Positions 45,336 to 52,187 of a DNA stretch of 64,000 bases are shown here, one piece after another (position 1 is the first letter of the stretch; the number at the start of each line of letters is the position of its first letter). The stretch is from Paracidovorax cattleyae (GTDB lineage Bacteria; Pseudomonadota; Gammaproteobacteria; Burkholderiales; Burkholderiaceae_C). The notes below the pieces were generated by a model, which did no database searches, had not been told where the DNA came from, and saw only the letters and a program-made list of their open reading frames with translations. The position numbers and the translations under genes are program-made. The stretch lies in assembly GCF_900104515.1 (NCBI RefSeq), contig NZ_FNJL01000008.1, forward strand, positions 1 through 64,000, given 5' to 3'.

Positions 45336-45397
45336 TTCGCATTCCGGTGCGCGCCTTCGGGGTGGCGGGCGCTGCGGAGGCTGCCATGCCCCAGGCT
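45336..45397 (+). promoter_or_regulatory. Perfect PIP box and -10 for hrpB7-hrcT
   Basis: TTCGC (45336-45340), 15 nt, TTCGG (45356-45360), 31 nt, CAGGCT (45392-45397) matching YANNNT. Starts 35 bp from the oppositely oriented PIP box of hrcU, forming a compact divergent HrpX-dependent promoter. Confidence 0.88.
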
Positions 45398-45438
45398 GCT
45401 GGCCAGCAGGCCGGGGTGGATCGGCCGATGGAGAACTC

Positions 45439-45981
45439 GTGAGCACGATCAAGGGCCTGCGCACGCTGGTGCGCCTCAAGGCACGCCGCACGGAGCAGGC
45501 CGAGGCGGCCCTGCAGGAAGGCATCCAGGCGCTGAAGGGCGAAGAGGAGGCATTGGCGCAGGCGCAGGCCGAGGAGTCGCATGCCCGCGATGCGGAGCGC
45601 GCGCACCGCGAGCGGCTGGCGTCGGCCACGTCGGCGGGTAGCTGCTTCCTGGCCAACGATGCGATCACCCTGCAGATGCTGGTGTCCGAGGCGCAGGGCC
45701 AGAGCGCGGAGGCCGAACGCCATACGGCGCAGGCCCGGGGGCGCGTGGATGCGGCCCGCGAGCAGGTCCGGTTGCGCGACGCGGCCGTGCGCCGTGCGCA
45801 GCGGCAGCTGGAAGCCACGCGTGAGCGCCTGGAGCAGGCCATTGCGGCCGCCGAGCGCGCGCAGGAAGACGCGCAGGACGAGGAGGCCGAGGAAACCGCG
45901 GTGGCCCGCATGCTGGCCGCTGCGCGGCAGGGGCGGCGCACCGGCGCGCGATCCGGGGCATCGAGGGCGGTGGAGGCCTGA
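45439..45981 (+). CDS. hrpB7: HrpB7-like stalk/coiled-coil protein (SctO)
   Basis: 180 residues from a GTG with GGAG 5 nt upstream (VSTIKGLRTLVRLKARRTEQ). Nearly the whole protein is a charged heptad coiled coil (EAALQEGIQALKGEEEALAQ, RRAQRQLEATRERLEQAIAA). HrpB7 proteins have this make-up and play the FliJ/YscO role of linking the HrcN ATPase to HrcV. The gene directly precedes hrcT, as in Xanthomonas (hrpB7-hrcT), but unlike Xanthomonas it is separated from hrcN by about 8 kb and lies on the opposite strand. Identity rests on coiled-coil pattern and order. Confidence 0.78.
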   Translation: MSTIKGLRTLVRLKARRTEQAEAALQEGIQALKGEEEALAQAQAEESHARDAERAHRERLASATSAGSCFLANDAITLQMLVSEAQGQSAEAERHTAQARGRVDAAREQVRLRDAAVRRAQRQLEATRERLEQAIAAAERAQEDAQDEEAEETAVARMLAAARQGRRTGARSGASRAVEA

Positions 45982-45985
45982 CGCG

Positions 45986-46903
45986 ATGGAAGAGTATTTG
46001 CAGAATGGATATGCGCTGGCCCGGCTGGGCGGGGACCTGCACGGCATGCTGGGATTGCTCGCGCTGTGCTGCGCGCGCTTCTATGCGGCCATGCTGGTGC
46101 TGCCGGCGACCAACGACCAATTGCTGCTGGGGCGCGTGCGCAACGGCACGGTGCTGCTGCTCGGGGCCTTCGTGGCCTGGGGCCAGCCCTCCGGTCTGCT
46201 CGGCTCCGCCAGCCCGCTGGTCTTCATCGCCCTGGTGGTGAAGGAGGCGCTGATCGGCATGCTGATCGGCTTCGCCGTGTCCGTGGTGTTCTGGGCGGCC
46301 GAAGGCGTGGGCATGCTGATCGACAACCAGGCGGGCTACAACAACATCCAGCAGACCAATCCGCTCAGCGGGCAGCAGAGCACGCCGGTGGGCAACCTGC
46401 TCATGCAGCTGGCGATCGTCGGCTTCTACATGCTGGGCGGGATGATGGTGTTCGTGGGGCTGCTGTTCGACAGCTACGACTGGTGGCCGCTCACCGGAAT
46501 GATGCCCAGCTGGCCGGTGCTGGCGGAGCGGTTCTTCCCCGACGAGGTCGCAGGGTATGCGCAGACGGTGCTCAAGATCGCGGGGCCGGTGCTGATGACG
46601 CTGATGCTGATCGACCTGGGCATGGGGCTGCTCAGCAAGGCGGCGGAGAAGCTCGAGCCGGGCAGCCTGTCGCAGCCCCTCAAGGGCGCTGCGACCATGC
46701 TCCTGCTGGTGCTGCTGGTGGGGGTGTTCTTCCACCAGGTGCGCGAGCAGCTCACCCTGCGGCCGGTGGCGCAGCGCCTGGAGCGCGCCTTCGGTCCACG
46801 CGACCCGGTGGATTCCGGTGCCCCCGGCGCTCCCGGCGCGGCCCCGTCCTCCGCGCCCGCCACGACACCTCACCGGGCCGCGAGCGCCTCCGCGGGCCGC
46901 TAA
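45986..46903 (+). CDS. hrcT: Type III export apparatus protein HrcT (SctT)
   Basis: 305 residues starting MEEYLQNGYALARLGGDLHG, 4 nt after hrpB7. FliR/SctT features: LLGRVRNGTVLLLGAFV, VVKEALIGMLIGFAVSVVFWAAEGVGMLIDNQAGYNNIQQTNPLSGQQSTPVGNLLMQLAI and the C-terminal helices. About six membrane helices. A Pro/Ala/Ser-rich tail of ~45 residues extends past the usual end. Completes the SctRST gate. Confidence 0.95.
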   Translation: MEEYLQNGYALARLGGDLHGMLGLLALCCARFYAAMLVLPATNDQLLLGRVRNGTVLLLGAFVAWGQPSGLLGSASPLVFIALVVKEALIGMLIGFAVSVVFWAAEGVGMLIDNQAGYNNIQQTNPLSGQQSTPVGNLLMQLAIVGFYMLGGMMVFVGLLFDSYDWWPLTGMMPSWPVLAERFFPDEVAGYAQTVLKIAGPVLMTLMLIDLGMGLLSKAAEKLEPGSLSQPLKGAATMLLLVLLVGVFFHQVREQLTLRPVAQRLERAFGPRDPVDSGAPGAPGAAPSSAPATTPHRAASASAGR

Positions 46904-47349
46904 GCCTGCTCCACCGTCTTTTCCCGGCCGGTGCGTCCTTCGGGGCGCCGGCCCCGCGCCTCATCCCCTCGCCCGCCCCGTCCGCCGTGTGCATTCCCGC
47001 CGACCATGCCCGCTGCCGCCCGCCGCGCGCATGCCGCCGCGAGCCGGTTCGCATCCGCTGCGCCGCCTTCGCGTGGCGTCCCCGGACTGCAGGGTCCGGC
47101 CCTTAACGTGCCAGTGCGATCTCCTGATGCCTGCCGTGGGGGTTCCGGCTTCCGTGCACGCAGCGCGCCGTCGCTCCTTCCTCGTTCGGAGTGTTGGCGC
47201 GCTGCGTGCGCGCGGCGGAACGCGCGCGGCGGGAAGCGGGAGGCAGGCACGCCGGCCATCGCTCTGCGGCGGTTCGGGAAGCGATTGCTTTTCCGGACCG
47301 CTGCATCGGCGTCCGCCGCTTTTTTGATTCACTTCACAGGAGTTCATCC
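46904..47349. other. Leader region of the harpin gene
   Basis: 446 nt with no credible protein gene. Holds the PIP promoter at 47048-47109, implying a 5' untranslated leader of about 235 nt before the harpin ATG. Upstream of the PIP box no other element was recognised. Confidence 0.6.
47048..47109 (+). promoter_or_regulatory. Perfect PIP box and -10 for the harpin/pectate lyase gene
   Basis: TTCGC (47048-47052), 15 nt, TTCGC (47068-47072), 31 nt, TAACGT (47104-47109) matching YANNNT. The gene start is 240 nt downstream. Confidence 0.85.
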
Positions 47350-49377
47350 ATGGCCATTTCTCTCCAGACGCAGATGCAAACCTCCTCGCTGGGATTTTCC
47401 AGCGATTCGTCCGGGGCATCGGACAGCAGAGGCGCAGACAACCCCCTGCAGCAGATCATGATGCTGATCATCGAGCAGGTGCTCAAGGCACTGCAGGACA
47501 AGCTCGGCAACAAGGACGGCGACAAGGCGCCCGGCGGTGCCGATTCCACCTCCGGCTCCGGTGGCAGCCGGGGCGGCTCGGGCCCGGAAGGCGCGCTGCA
47601 GCGCTTCGCCGAGCTGTTCAAGGGCCTGGGCGAAGCGCTGGACAAGTCGCTCAACGACCAGAAGGCCAACGATTTCGCCCAGAAGCTGGCGGGTGCCCTG
47701 GGCACGGATGCCAAGACGCTGGACAAGCTCGATGACGGCAAGGAGAACGGCAGCTTCAACGACTTCGCCAAGGACTTCATGAAGAACCTGGACTCGCTCT
47801 CCCAGGGCGGTGACGCCAGCGGCGCAGGCAGTGCCGAAGAGGCCGGCGGCGCGGGCGATGCCAGTGAAGCGGGTGGAGCCGACGGTGCTGATGGCAGCGT
47901 CGGCGACTTGGTCAAGCAGCTGATCGAGCGCCTGCTCAAGGGCGATTCCCAGGGCCTGGACAACCTGTCGAACAAGGATGGCGCCGGCGACAAGGGCGGC
48001 GATTCGCTCGACAAGCTCATGCAAGTGATCAAGCAGTTCATCCAGCTGCTGGAAATAAGTCTCAAGGGCAACGACGCCCAGGGCGGTGGTGCCGGCGGTC
48101 CCCAGGGCGCTGGCGGTGCCGGCGATGCGCAAGGTGCCGGTGGTGGCACTCCCGCCGGTGGCGGCTCGCCGGATGCGGGCGGCGCGCAGGATGCCGACGG
48201 CGCCGGCAGCCCCGCTGACCAGATCAAGCAACTGCTCGACGACTTCGCGAAGGGCAACACCAGCGGCGTGGACAACATGCTCAAGGGCGAGAAGGGCCAG
48301 GAGCAGCTCAAGCAGATTCTCGAGTTGCTGTTGAAGCTGATCGAAGTGCTGACCGGCAAGAAGCCCGGCAGCGATGGCGATGACCAGGGTGGCGGCGGCG
48401 GTGATGGATCGCCGGCTGCAGGCGACGCACCGGGCGGCCAGGCACCGCAGGGTGGCCAGGCACCGCAGGGTGGCCAGGCACCGCAGGGTGGCCAGGCCGC
48501 GCCGGCTCCGGCCGCCGCGCCGGCTCCCGCTCCGACCCCGGCACCCCAGCCGTCGGGCACCGCTGCCCCCCAGCCCGCCTCGACCGAGTCGGACACCGGT
48601 AGCGCGGGTGGCGCGGGTGCCGCCGACAGGGGTGTCGAAGGCACGGTCGGTGCGGCGGGGCCGTCCGGCCACGGTGGCGCTCCGGTGATCAGCTCCACGG
48701 ATCCCTCCAGGCCCCTGAGCAGCGCGCAGGCCAAACAACTGCAGGAGGCGCTCAAGCCCGATGCGGTGGGCGCCGATGGCGTGGGCATCTACAACACCAC
48801 CCGTGTGATCCCGGCCGGCGTGCAGGTGGATTTCAACGGCGCGCGGATCAAGGCTGGGCCCGCCCTGGGCGATGGCGGCCAGGCGGAGGACCAGAAGCCA
48901 CTGATCCGCATGGAATCGGGCTCGTCCATCGCCAACCTGGAGCTGTCCGGGGCGGACGGCATCCATGCCATGGGGGATGCGAAGCTCGACCGCATCAAGT
49001 GGGCGGATGTCGGGGAGGATGCCTTCACGATGAAGAGGCCAGGGAATGTGGAGGTCACCAACAGCTCCGCCTTCAATGCCAGCGACAAGATCTTCCAGCT
49101 CAATGCCGGTGGTTCGTTCAAGCTGGACAACTTCACCGCGGACACCTTCGGCAAGGCCGTGCGGACCAATGGCGGCAAGGACTTTCCGATCGATATCTCG
49201 GTGACCCGTTCGTCGTTCACGAACGGCAAGGAGGCCGTGGTGCGTTCCGATGCCGCGCAGGCGAAGATCCACCTGGCCGGCAACACGGTGGCGGACACAC
49301 CCTATGACGTGATCGCTCCCCAGGCCGCGCAGGTCGAAGGGGCGCAGCACCGCGGAACCAAGAGCTACACCGGCTGA
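47350..49377 (+). CDS. hrpW: HrpW/PopW-like harpin with pectate lyase domain
   Basis: 675 residues starting MAISLQTQMQTSSLGFSSDS. The first ~470 residues are Gly/Ala/Asp/Gln/Ser-rich, lack cysteine, and alternate Gly-rich linkers with amphipathic helices (PLQQIMMLIIEQVLKALQDKL, VGDLVKQLIERLLKGDSQGL, LKQILELLLKLIEVLTGKKPG), which is harpin composition. A proline-rich linker follows, then a class III pectate-lyase-like beta helix (about 495-675: QVDFNGARIKAG, IANLELSGADGIHAMGDAKL, WADVGEDAFTMKRPGNVEVTNSSAF, KAVRTNGGKDFPIDISVTRSSF). The harpin-lyase combination is that of HrpW and PopW. Exported by the Hrp system to the apoplast or cell wall. Catalytic activity is untested. Confidence 0.88.
   Translation: MAISLQTQMQTSSLGFSSDSSGASDSRGADNPLQQIMMLIIEQVLKALQDKLGNKDGDKAPGGADSTSGSGGSRGGSGPEGALQRFAELFKGLGEALDKSLNDQKANDFAQKLAGALGTDAKTLDKLDDGKENGSFNDFAKDFMKNLDSLSQGGDASGAGSAEEAGGAGDASEAGGADGADGSVGDLVKQLIERLLKGDSQGLDNLSNKDGAGDKGGDSLDKLMQVIKQFIQLLEISLKGNDAQGGGAGGPQGAGGAGDAQGAGGGTPAGGGSPDAGGAQDADGAGSPADQIKQLLDDFAKGNTSGVDNMLKGEKGQEQLKQILELLLKLIEVLTGKKPGSDGDDQGGGGGDGSPAAGDAPGGQAPQGGQAPQGGQAPQGGQAAPAPAAAPAPAPTPAPQPSGTAAPQPASTESDTGSAGGAGAADRGVEGTVGAAGPSGHGGAPVISSTDPSRPLSSAQAKQLQEALKPDAVGADGVGIYNTTRVIPAGVQVDFNGARIKAGPALGDGGQAEDQKPLIRMESGSSIANLELSGADGIHAMGDAKLDRIKWADVGEDAFTMKRPGNVEVTNSSAFNASDKIFQLNAGGSFKLDNFTADTFGKAVRTNGGKDFPIDISVTRSSFTNGKEAVVRSDAAQAKIHLAGNTVADTPYDVIAPQAAQVEGAQHRGTKSYTG
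48443..48496 (+). repeat. Three perfect 18-bp tandem repeats in harpin gene
   Basis: Unit CACCGCAGGGTGGCCAGG occurs at 48443-48460, 48461-48478 and 48479-48496 without mismatch, encoding (APQGGQ)3. Copy number probably varies by slippage between strains. Confidence 0.9.
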
Positions 49378-49511
49378 CGCGGACGCCGGCGTGCGGCACA
49401 GGCCGCCTGCCGGTGGATCCGGGCGAGGCCCTGGCCATGCGCGCGAGCGGCATGCCAGGGCCTTTTTTCCTTTCCTTGTCCGGAGCGGGGGCGCCGGGCG
49501 CCCCCCGGCGG
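49378..49511. other. Gap between harpin and LRR genes
   Basis: 134 nt between convergent genes. Contains the harpin terminator (separate entry) and nothing else recognised. Confidence 0.6.
49427..49468 (+). terminator. Rho-independent terminator after harpin gene
   Basis: GGCCCTGG (49427-49434) pairs with CCAGGGCC (49455-49462), extended by ATGC/GCAT with a bulge, followed by TTTTTT (49463-49468). The best intrinsic terminator in the window. Confidence 0.85.
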
Positions 49512-50897
49512 TCAGCCGGCCGCGCGGCTCACCCAGCGCGGCGCCGTGCCGCGGCGCCGCAGCCAGGGCGCGCAGGGGTTGTGGAGGGCTTTGTCCGTGA
49601 CGCGGTTGTCCCACAGGTCCAGGCTGGCCAGGCTGGCGCTGGCGGCGAGCGCGTGGGCCCCCGCGTTGCCCACCTGGTTGCGCGCCAGCCCGAGCCGGCG
49701 CAGCCGCGGATTGGCGGCGAATGCGCGGGCCCCCGCCGATCCCACGGCATGGCCTTCCAGGTCGATCTCCTCCAGGGACGGGCTGGCAGCCAGTGCGAGC
49801 GCGCCGCGCTCGCCGATGCGTACGCCCTCCGCCGAGGTGTTGTTGAGCACCAGCGACGCGAGCTGGGGGCAGCGCGAGAGCGCCGAGGCACCGGCATCGC
49901 CGATGCGGCAGTCCCCCGCATCGAGAAAGCGCAGCGAGGCCGAAGCTGCCAGGGCGCCTGCGCCGGCATCACCCAGGGGGTTGTGGGCGATGGACAGGGT
50001 GGCGAGCGCGGGCAGGCCCGCCAGGACGGCCGCCCCTTCCGCGCCGATGCCGTTGCCTGAGAGGCCGAGCTGGAGCCACCGGGTGGCCGTGGCCAGGGCG
50101 CGGACCCCCGCATCGACCAGGCGGTTGCGGTGCAGGTCCAGGAAGCGCAATCCGGCAGCATGCGCCAGGGCTTCGGCCCCTGCCGCTCCGATCTGGTTGG
50201 CCTGGGCCGAAAGCGTCTGCAGGCCGGGCAGTGCCGCCAGGGCCCGCGCGCCGTCGTCGCCCAGCGCGTTGTGGCTCAGCGACAGGGCCCGCAGCCCCTG
50301 CATGCGCGCGATCACGGCGGCGCCATCGGCCCCCAGGCGGTTTCCGTCCAGGTCCAGCTCCGCCAGGTTGCGCAGGCGCAGGAGCGCGGGAGCGGCTTCG
50401 GGGCCCAGCCCGTTGCCGCGGGCCTGCAGGTGCGAAAGCCGTGGAAGGGCCGACACGGCCGCGAGTGCTTCCGGCGTGAGGCCGCAATGGTCCAGCCGCA
50501 ACGTGGCGAGCGCGCCCGAAGCTGCCAGTGCCCGCGCGCCGTCCGCTTCCAGCGGCACGTGGTCCAGTTCCAGGGTCGCCAGGCGGGCATGGCGTGCCAG
50601 CGTGTGCGCGGATTCGGGCGCCAGGGCCATGCGCCGCAGGGTCAGCGTGGCCAGGGGCAGGGCGAGCAGCCATGACAGGCCGCGCGCCGTCAGCGCGGTG
50701 CAGTCGGCCAGCTCCAGGGTCTGGAGGGAGGCGGGCAGCAGGCGCAGGTCGTCGTCGCGGAAGTCACCGCGCAGGGTGAGCCTGCGCAGGTCCCGCATGT
50801 CGTCCCGGCACAGCCCGAGCAGGCCTCGGACGTCGCGGACGGTGTGTTCCTCGGGTCCGGCGTCCGGGCCGGCAAGGGCGTGGGAAAAGGCGTTCAT
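49512..50897 (-). CDS. Leucine-rich-repeat protein, candidate type III effector (XopAE/GALA-like repeats)
   Basis: 461 residues starting MNAFSHALAGPDAGPEEHTV. After ~45 residues, about 14-16 LRRs of 23-25 residues run to the C-terminus, with consensus like GAEGAAVLAGLPALATLSIAHNPLGDAG (GxxGAxxLAxxxxLxxLxLxxNxL), the cysteine-containing/GALA-type pattern known from Ralstonia GALA and Xanthomonas XopAE/HpaF effectors. No F-box is obvious in the short N-terminus and no signal peptide is seen, so it is not a typical GALA ubiquitin-ligase adaptor. An imperfect PIP box with a correct -10 lies upstream. Effector status is inferred from composition, promoter and location inside the hrp cluster. Confidence 0.75.
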   Translation of the reverse strand: MNAFSHALAGPDAGPEEHTVRDVRGLLGLCRDDMRDLRRLTLRGDFRDDDLRLLPASLQTLELADCTALTARGLSWLLALPLATLTLRRMALAPESAHTLARHARLATLELDHVPLEADGARALAASGALATLRLDHCGLTPEALAAVSALPRLSHLQARGNGLGPEAAPALLRLRNLAELDLDGNRLGADGAAVIARMQGLRALSLSHNALGDDGARALAALPGLQTLSAQANQIGAAGAEALAHAAGLRFLDLHRNRLVDAGVRALATATRWLQLGLSGNGIGAEGAAVLAGLPALATLSIAHNPLGDAGAGALAASASLRFLDAGDCRIGDAGASALSRCPQLASLVLNNTSAEGVRIGERGALALAASPSLEEIDLEGHAVGSAGARAFAANPRLRRLGLARNQVGNAGAHALAASASLASLDLWDNRVTDKALHNPCAPWLRRRGTAPRWVSRAAG

Positions 50898-50934
50898 GGT
50901 GAGTCGTCCTGCGAAGGCGGATGCGAAAGAAGCC

Positions 50935-50997
50935 AGGGTAGGCGGGGCCGCGGCGCGCAGGCCTTCGCGGACACGAAGGGATCGCCAGCCTGGCGAG
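50935..50997 (-). promoter_or_regulatory. One-mismatch PIP box and -10 for the LRR gene
   Basis: Minus strand: CTCGC (50997-50993), 15 nt, TTCGT (50977-50973), 32 nt, TACCCT (50940-50935) matching YANNNT. The first half-site has C for T at position 1. The ATG is 38 nt beyond the -10. Confidence 0.6.
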
Positions 50998-51030
50998 GCA
51001 GGCCGGCGGTTCGGCAGCGGGCGGGGAGGC

Positions 51031-51091
51031 TTCGTGGTGACGCATGCGGCTTCGCGCGCCGCGCGCAGGCATTCCCGTGCCTTCCTAGGAT
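51031..51091 (+). promoter_or_regulatory. Perfect PIP box and -10 for the chaperone/effector operon
   Basis: TTCGT (51031-51035), 15 nt, TTCGC (51051-51055), 30 nt, TAGGAT (51086-51091) matching YANNNT. First gene starts 109 nt downstream. Divergent from the LRR-gene promoter within the same 303-nt gap. Confidence 0.88.
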
Positions 51092-51200
51092 GGACTCAAG
51101 CAGTCGAGTCGCGAGGGCGATGTGTGCTTCAGCAGCGTGGAATGCGCGCTGATCCGGCGGTCCCCCGGACATGGCGGACCTTTTAGAAATCTGGAGGAGT

Positions 51201-51689
51201 ATGGCAACCAAGACAACCGAATCCGCGCAGGCGCATGTGCCGCCCCGGATCCCCTTATCCCCCGCGCGCCGCGCCTGCCTGGCAGCCGCCCTGCAGCACA
51301 TGGGGGCGGACGATGCTTCCGTGCGCGCTTTCGCCGAGCAGGGCATGGTGATGGTCAACGACACCCTGCTCGCGATCGCGTCGCTGCAGGAGCGCGATGA
51401 CGGCCGCTGGCTGGCCTCCGCGCTGGTGCCCCGCCCCGAAGGCGTCTCGAGCGCCCGGTGGAGCGAGGCCCTGCTGGTGGCGAACGGGCAGGCGATCCTG
51501 CTGGCCCCGTGGGCTTTCAGCATGGACGACAGCGGCGACGCGGTGCTGCTGCTGCACCTGGAACCCGGAATGGCCGACGCCCGCATCTTGGCCGCGCATT
51601 TCGACGGCATGCTATCGCTGTGCGAGGCCGTGTCCACCGGTGCCCAGGCGCTGGCGCAGGCCGCCCTGACGGGCAGGGAGGCCGCATGA
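51201..51689 (+). CDS. CesT-like type III chaperone, first of pair
   Basis: 162 residues from the ATG at 51201, preceded by GGAGGA; an in-frame ATG at 51171 lacks a ribosome site. The pattern of helix (SPARRACLAAALQHMG), strands (GMVMVNDTLLAIASLQERDDGRWLASALV), helix (SARWSEALLVANGQAILL), strands (DAVLLLHLEPG) and a long C-terminal helix (ARILAAHFDGMLSLCEAVSTGAQAL) fits class I type III chaperones. Small and acidic, as expected. Its stop overlaps the second chaperone's ATG; the cargo is probably the 571 aa protein two genes down. Not matched to a named chaperone. Confidence 0.72.
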   Translation: MATKTTESAQAHVPPRIPLSPARRACLAAALQHMGADDASVRAFAEQGMVMVNDTLLAIASLQERDDGRWLASALVPRPEGVSSARWSEALLVANGQAILLAPWAFSMDDSGDAVLLLHLEPGMADARILAAHFDGMLSLCEAVSTGAQALAQAALTGREAA

Positions 51690-52183
51690 ACGCCCCGCTC
51701 GATCTGTCGAACCATTCGCCTGCTCCCATGCAGGAATTCGAGGCCTCGCCGGCCCTGCGGGCCCTGGTGTGCGATGCCGCACTGGTGCTGGGCGCCGGTG
51801 CCGGGCAGGCACAGGAGGCCGCGCGCACCGGCCGTTTCGAACTGGAGCGGCACACCGTGGCCGTGACGCCCGATGCGGCCGAAGAGACGCTGCTGCTCTC
51901 GGTGGACCTGGGCCCGGACTACCTGGCCGACCCCGACCGCGCGCAGGCCGCGCTGGTCGCCAATATGCACCTGTTCGTCAAGGCGGGCGTCGTGTTCGCA
52001 CGAGGCCTCGCCGGCCCCGTGCTCGTGGGCCGCTGGCCCCCGACCGATGCGCAGGCACTCGCCAACGGCGTGCGCCAGATGGGCGCCATCTCCCAGGGCT
52101 TCCGGGCCCCCAGCCCTTCCGAGGCTTCCCCTTCCCCTTCCATTTCCCGGCCGGCGCGCGGCGCCGGCGAACGCCAGGAGTGA
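51686..52183 (+). CDS. CesT-like type III chaperone, second of pair
   Basis: 165 residues; ATG overlaps the preceding stop (ATGA). Core residues ~20-140 show strands and helices like the partner gene (SPALRALVCDAALVLGAG, FELERHTVAVTPDAAEETLLLSVDLG, AALVANMHLFVKAGVVFARGLAGPVLVGRW, QALANGVRQMGAISQGF), followed by a Ser/Pro tail. The two products may form a heterodimeric chaperone. Four nucleotides separate its stop from the effector/translocator gene. Confidence 0.68.
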   Translation: MNAPLDLSNHSPAPMQEFEASPALRALVCDAALVLGAGAGQAQEAARTGRFELERHTVAVTPDAAEETLLLSVDLGPDYLADPDRAQAALVANMHLFVKAGVVFARGLAGPVLVGRWPPTDAQALANGVRQMGAISQGFRAPSPSEASPSPSISRPARGAGERQE

Positions 52184-52187
52184 TGCC

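Noticed and set aside
47270-47295. TTCGG-N13-TTCCG just before the harpin gene as its PIP box
   Set aside because: Wrong spacing and second half-site; an exact PIP with correct -10 exists at 47048.
47334-48788. 484-codon minus-strand frame opposite the harpin gene
   Set aside because: Mirror of the Gly/Ala/Asp-rich harpin codons, giving Pro/Ser/Ala runs; no start signal or family match.
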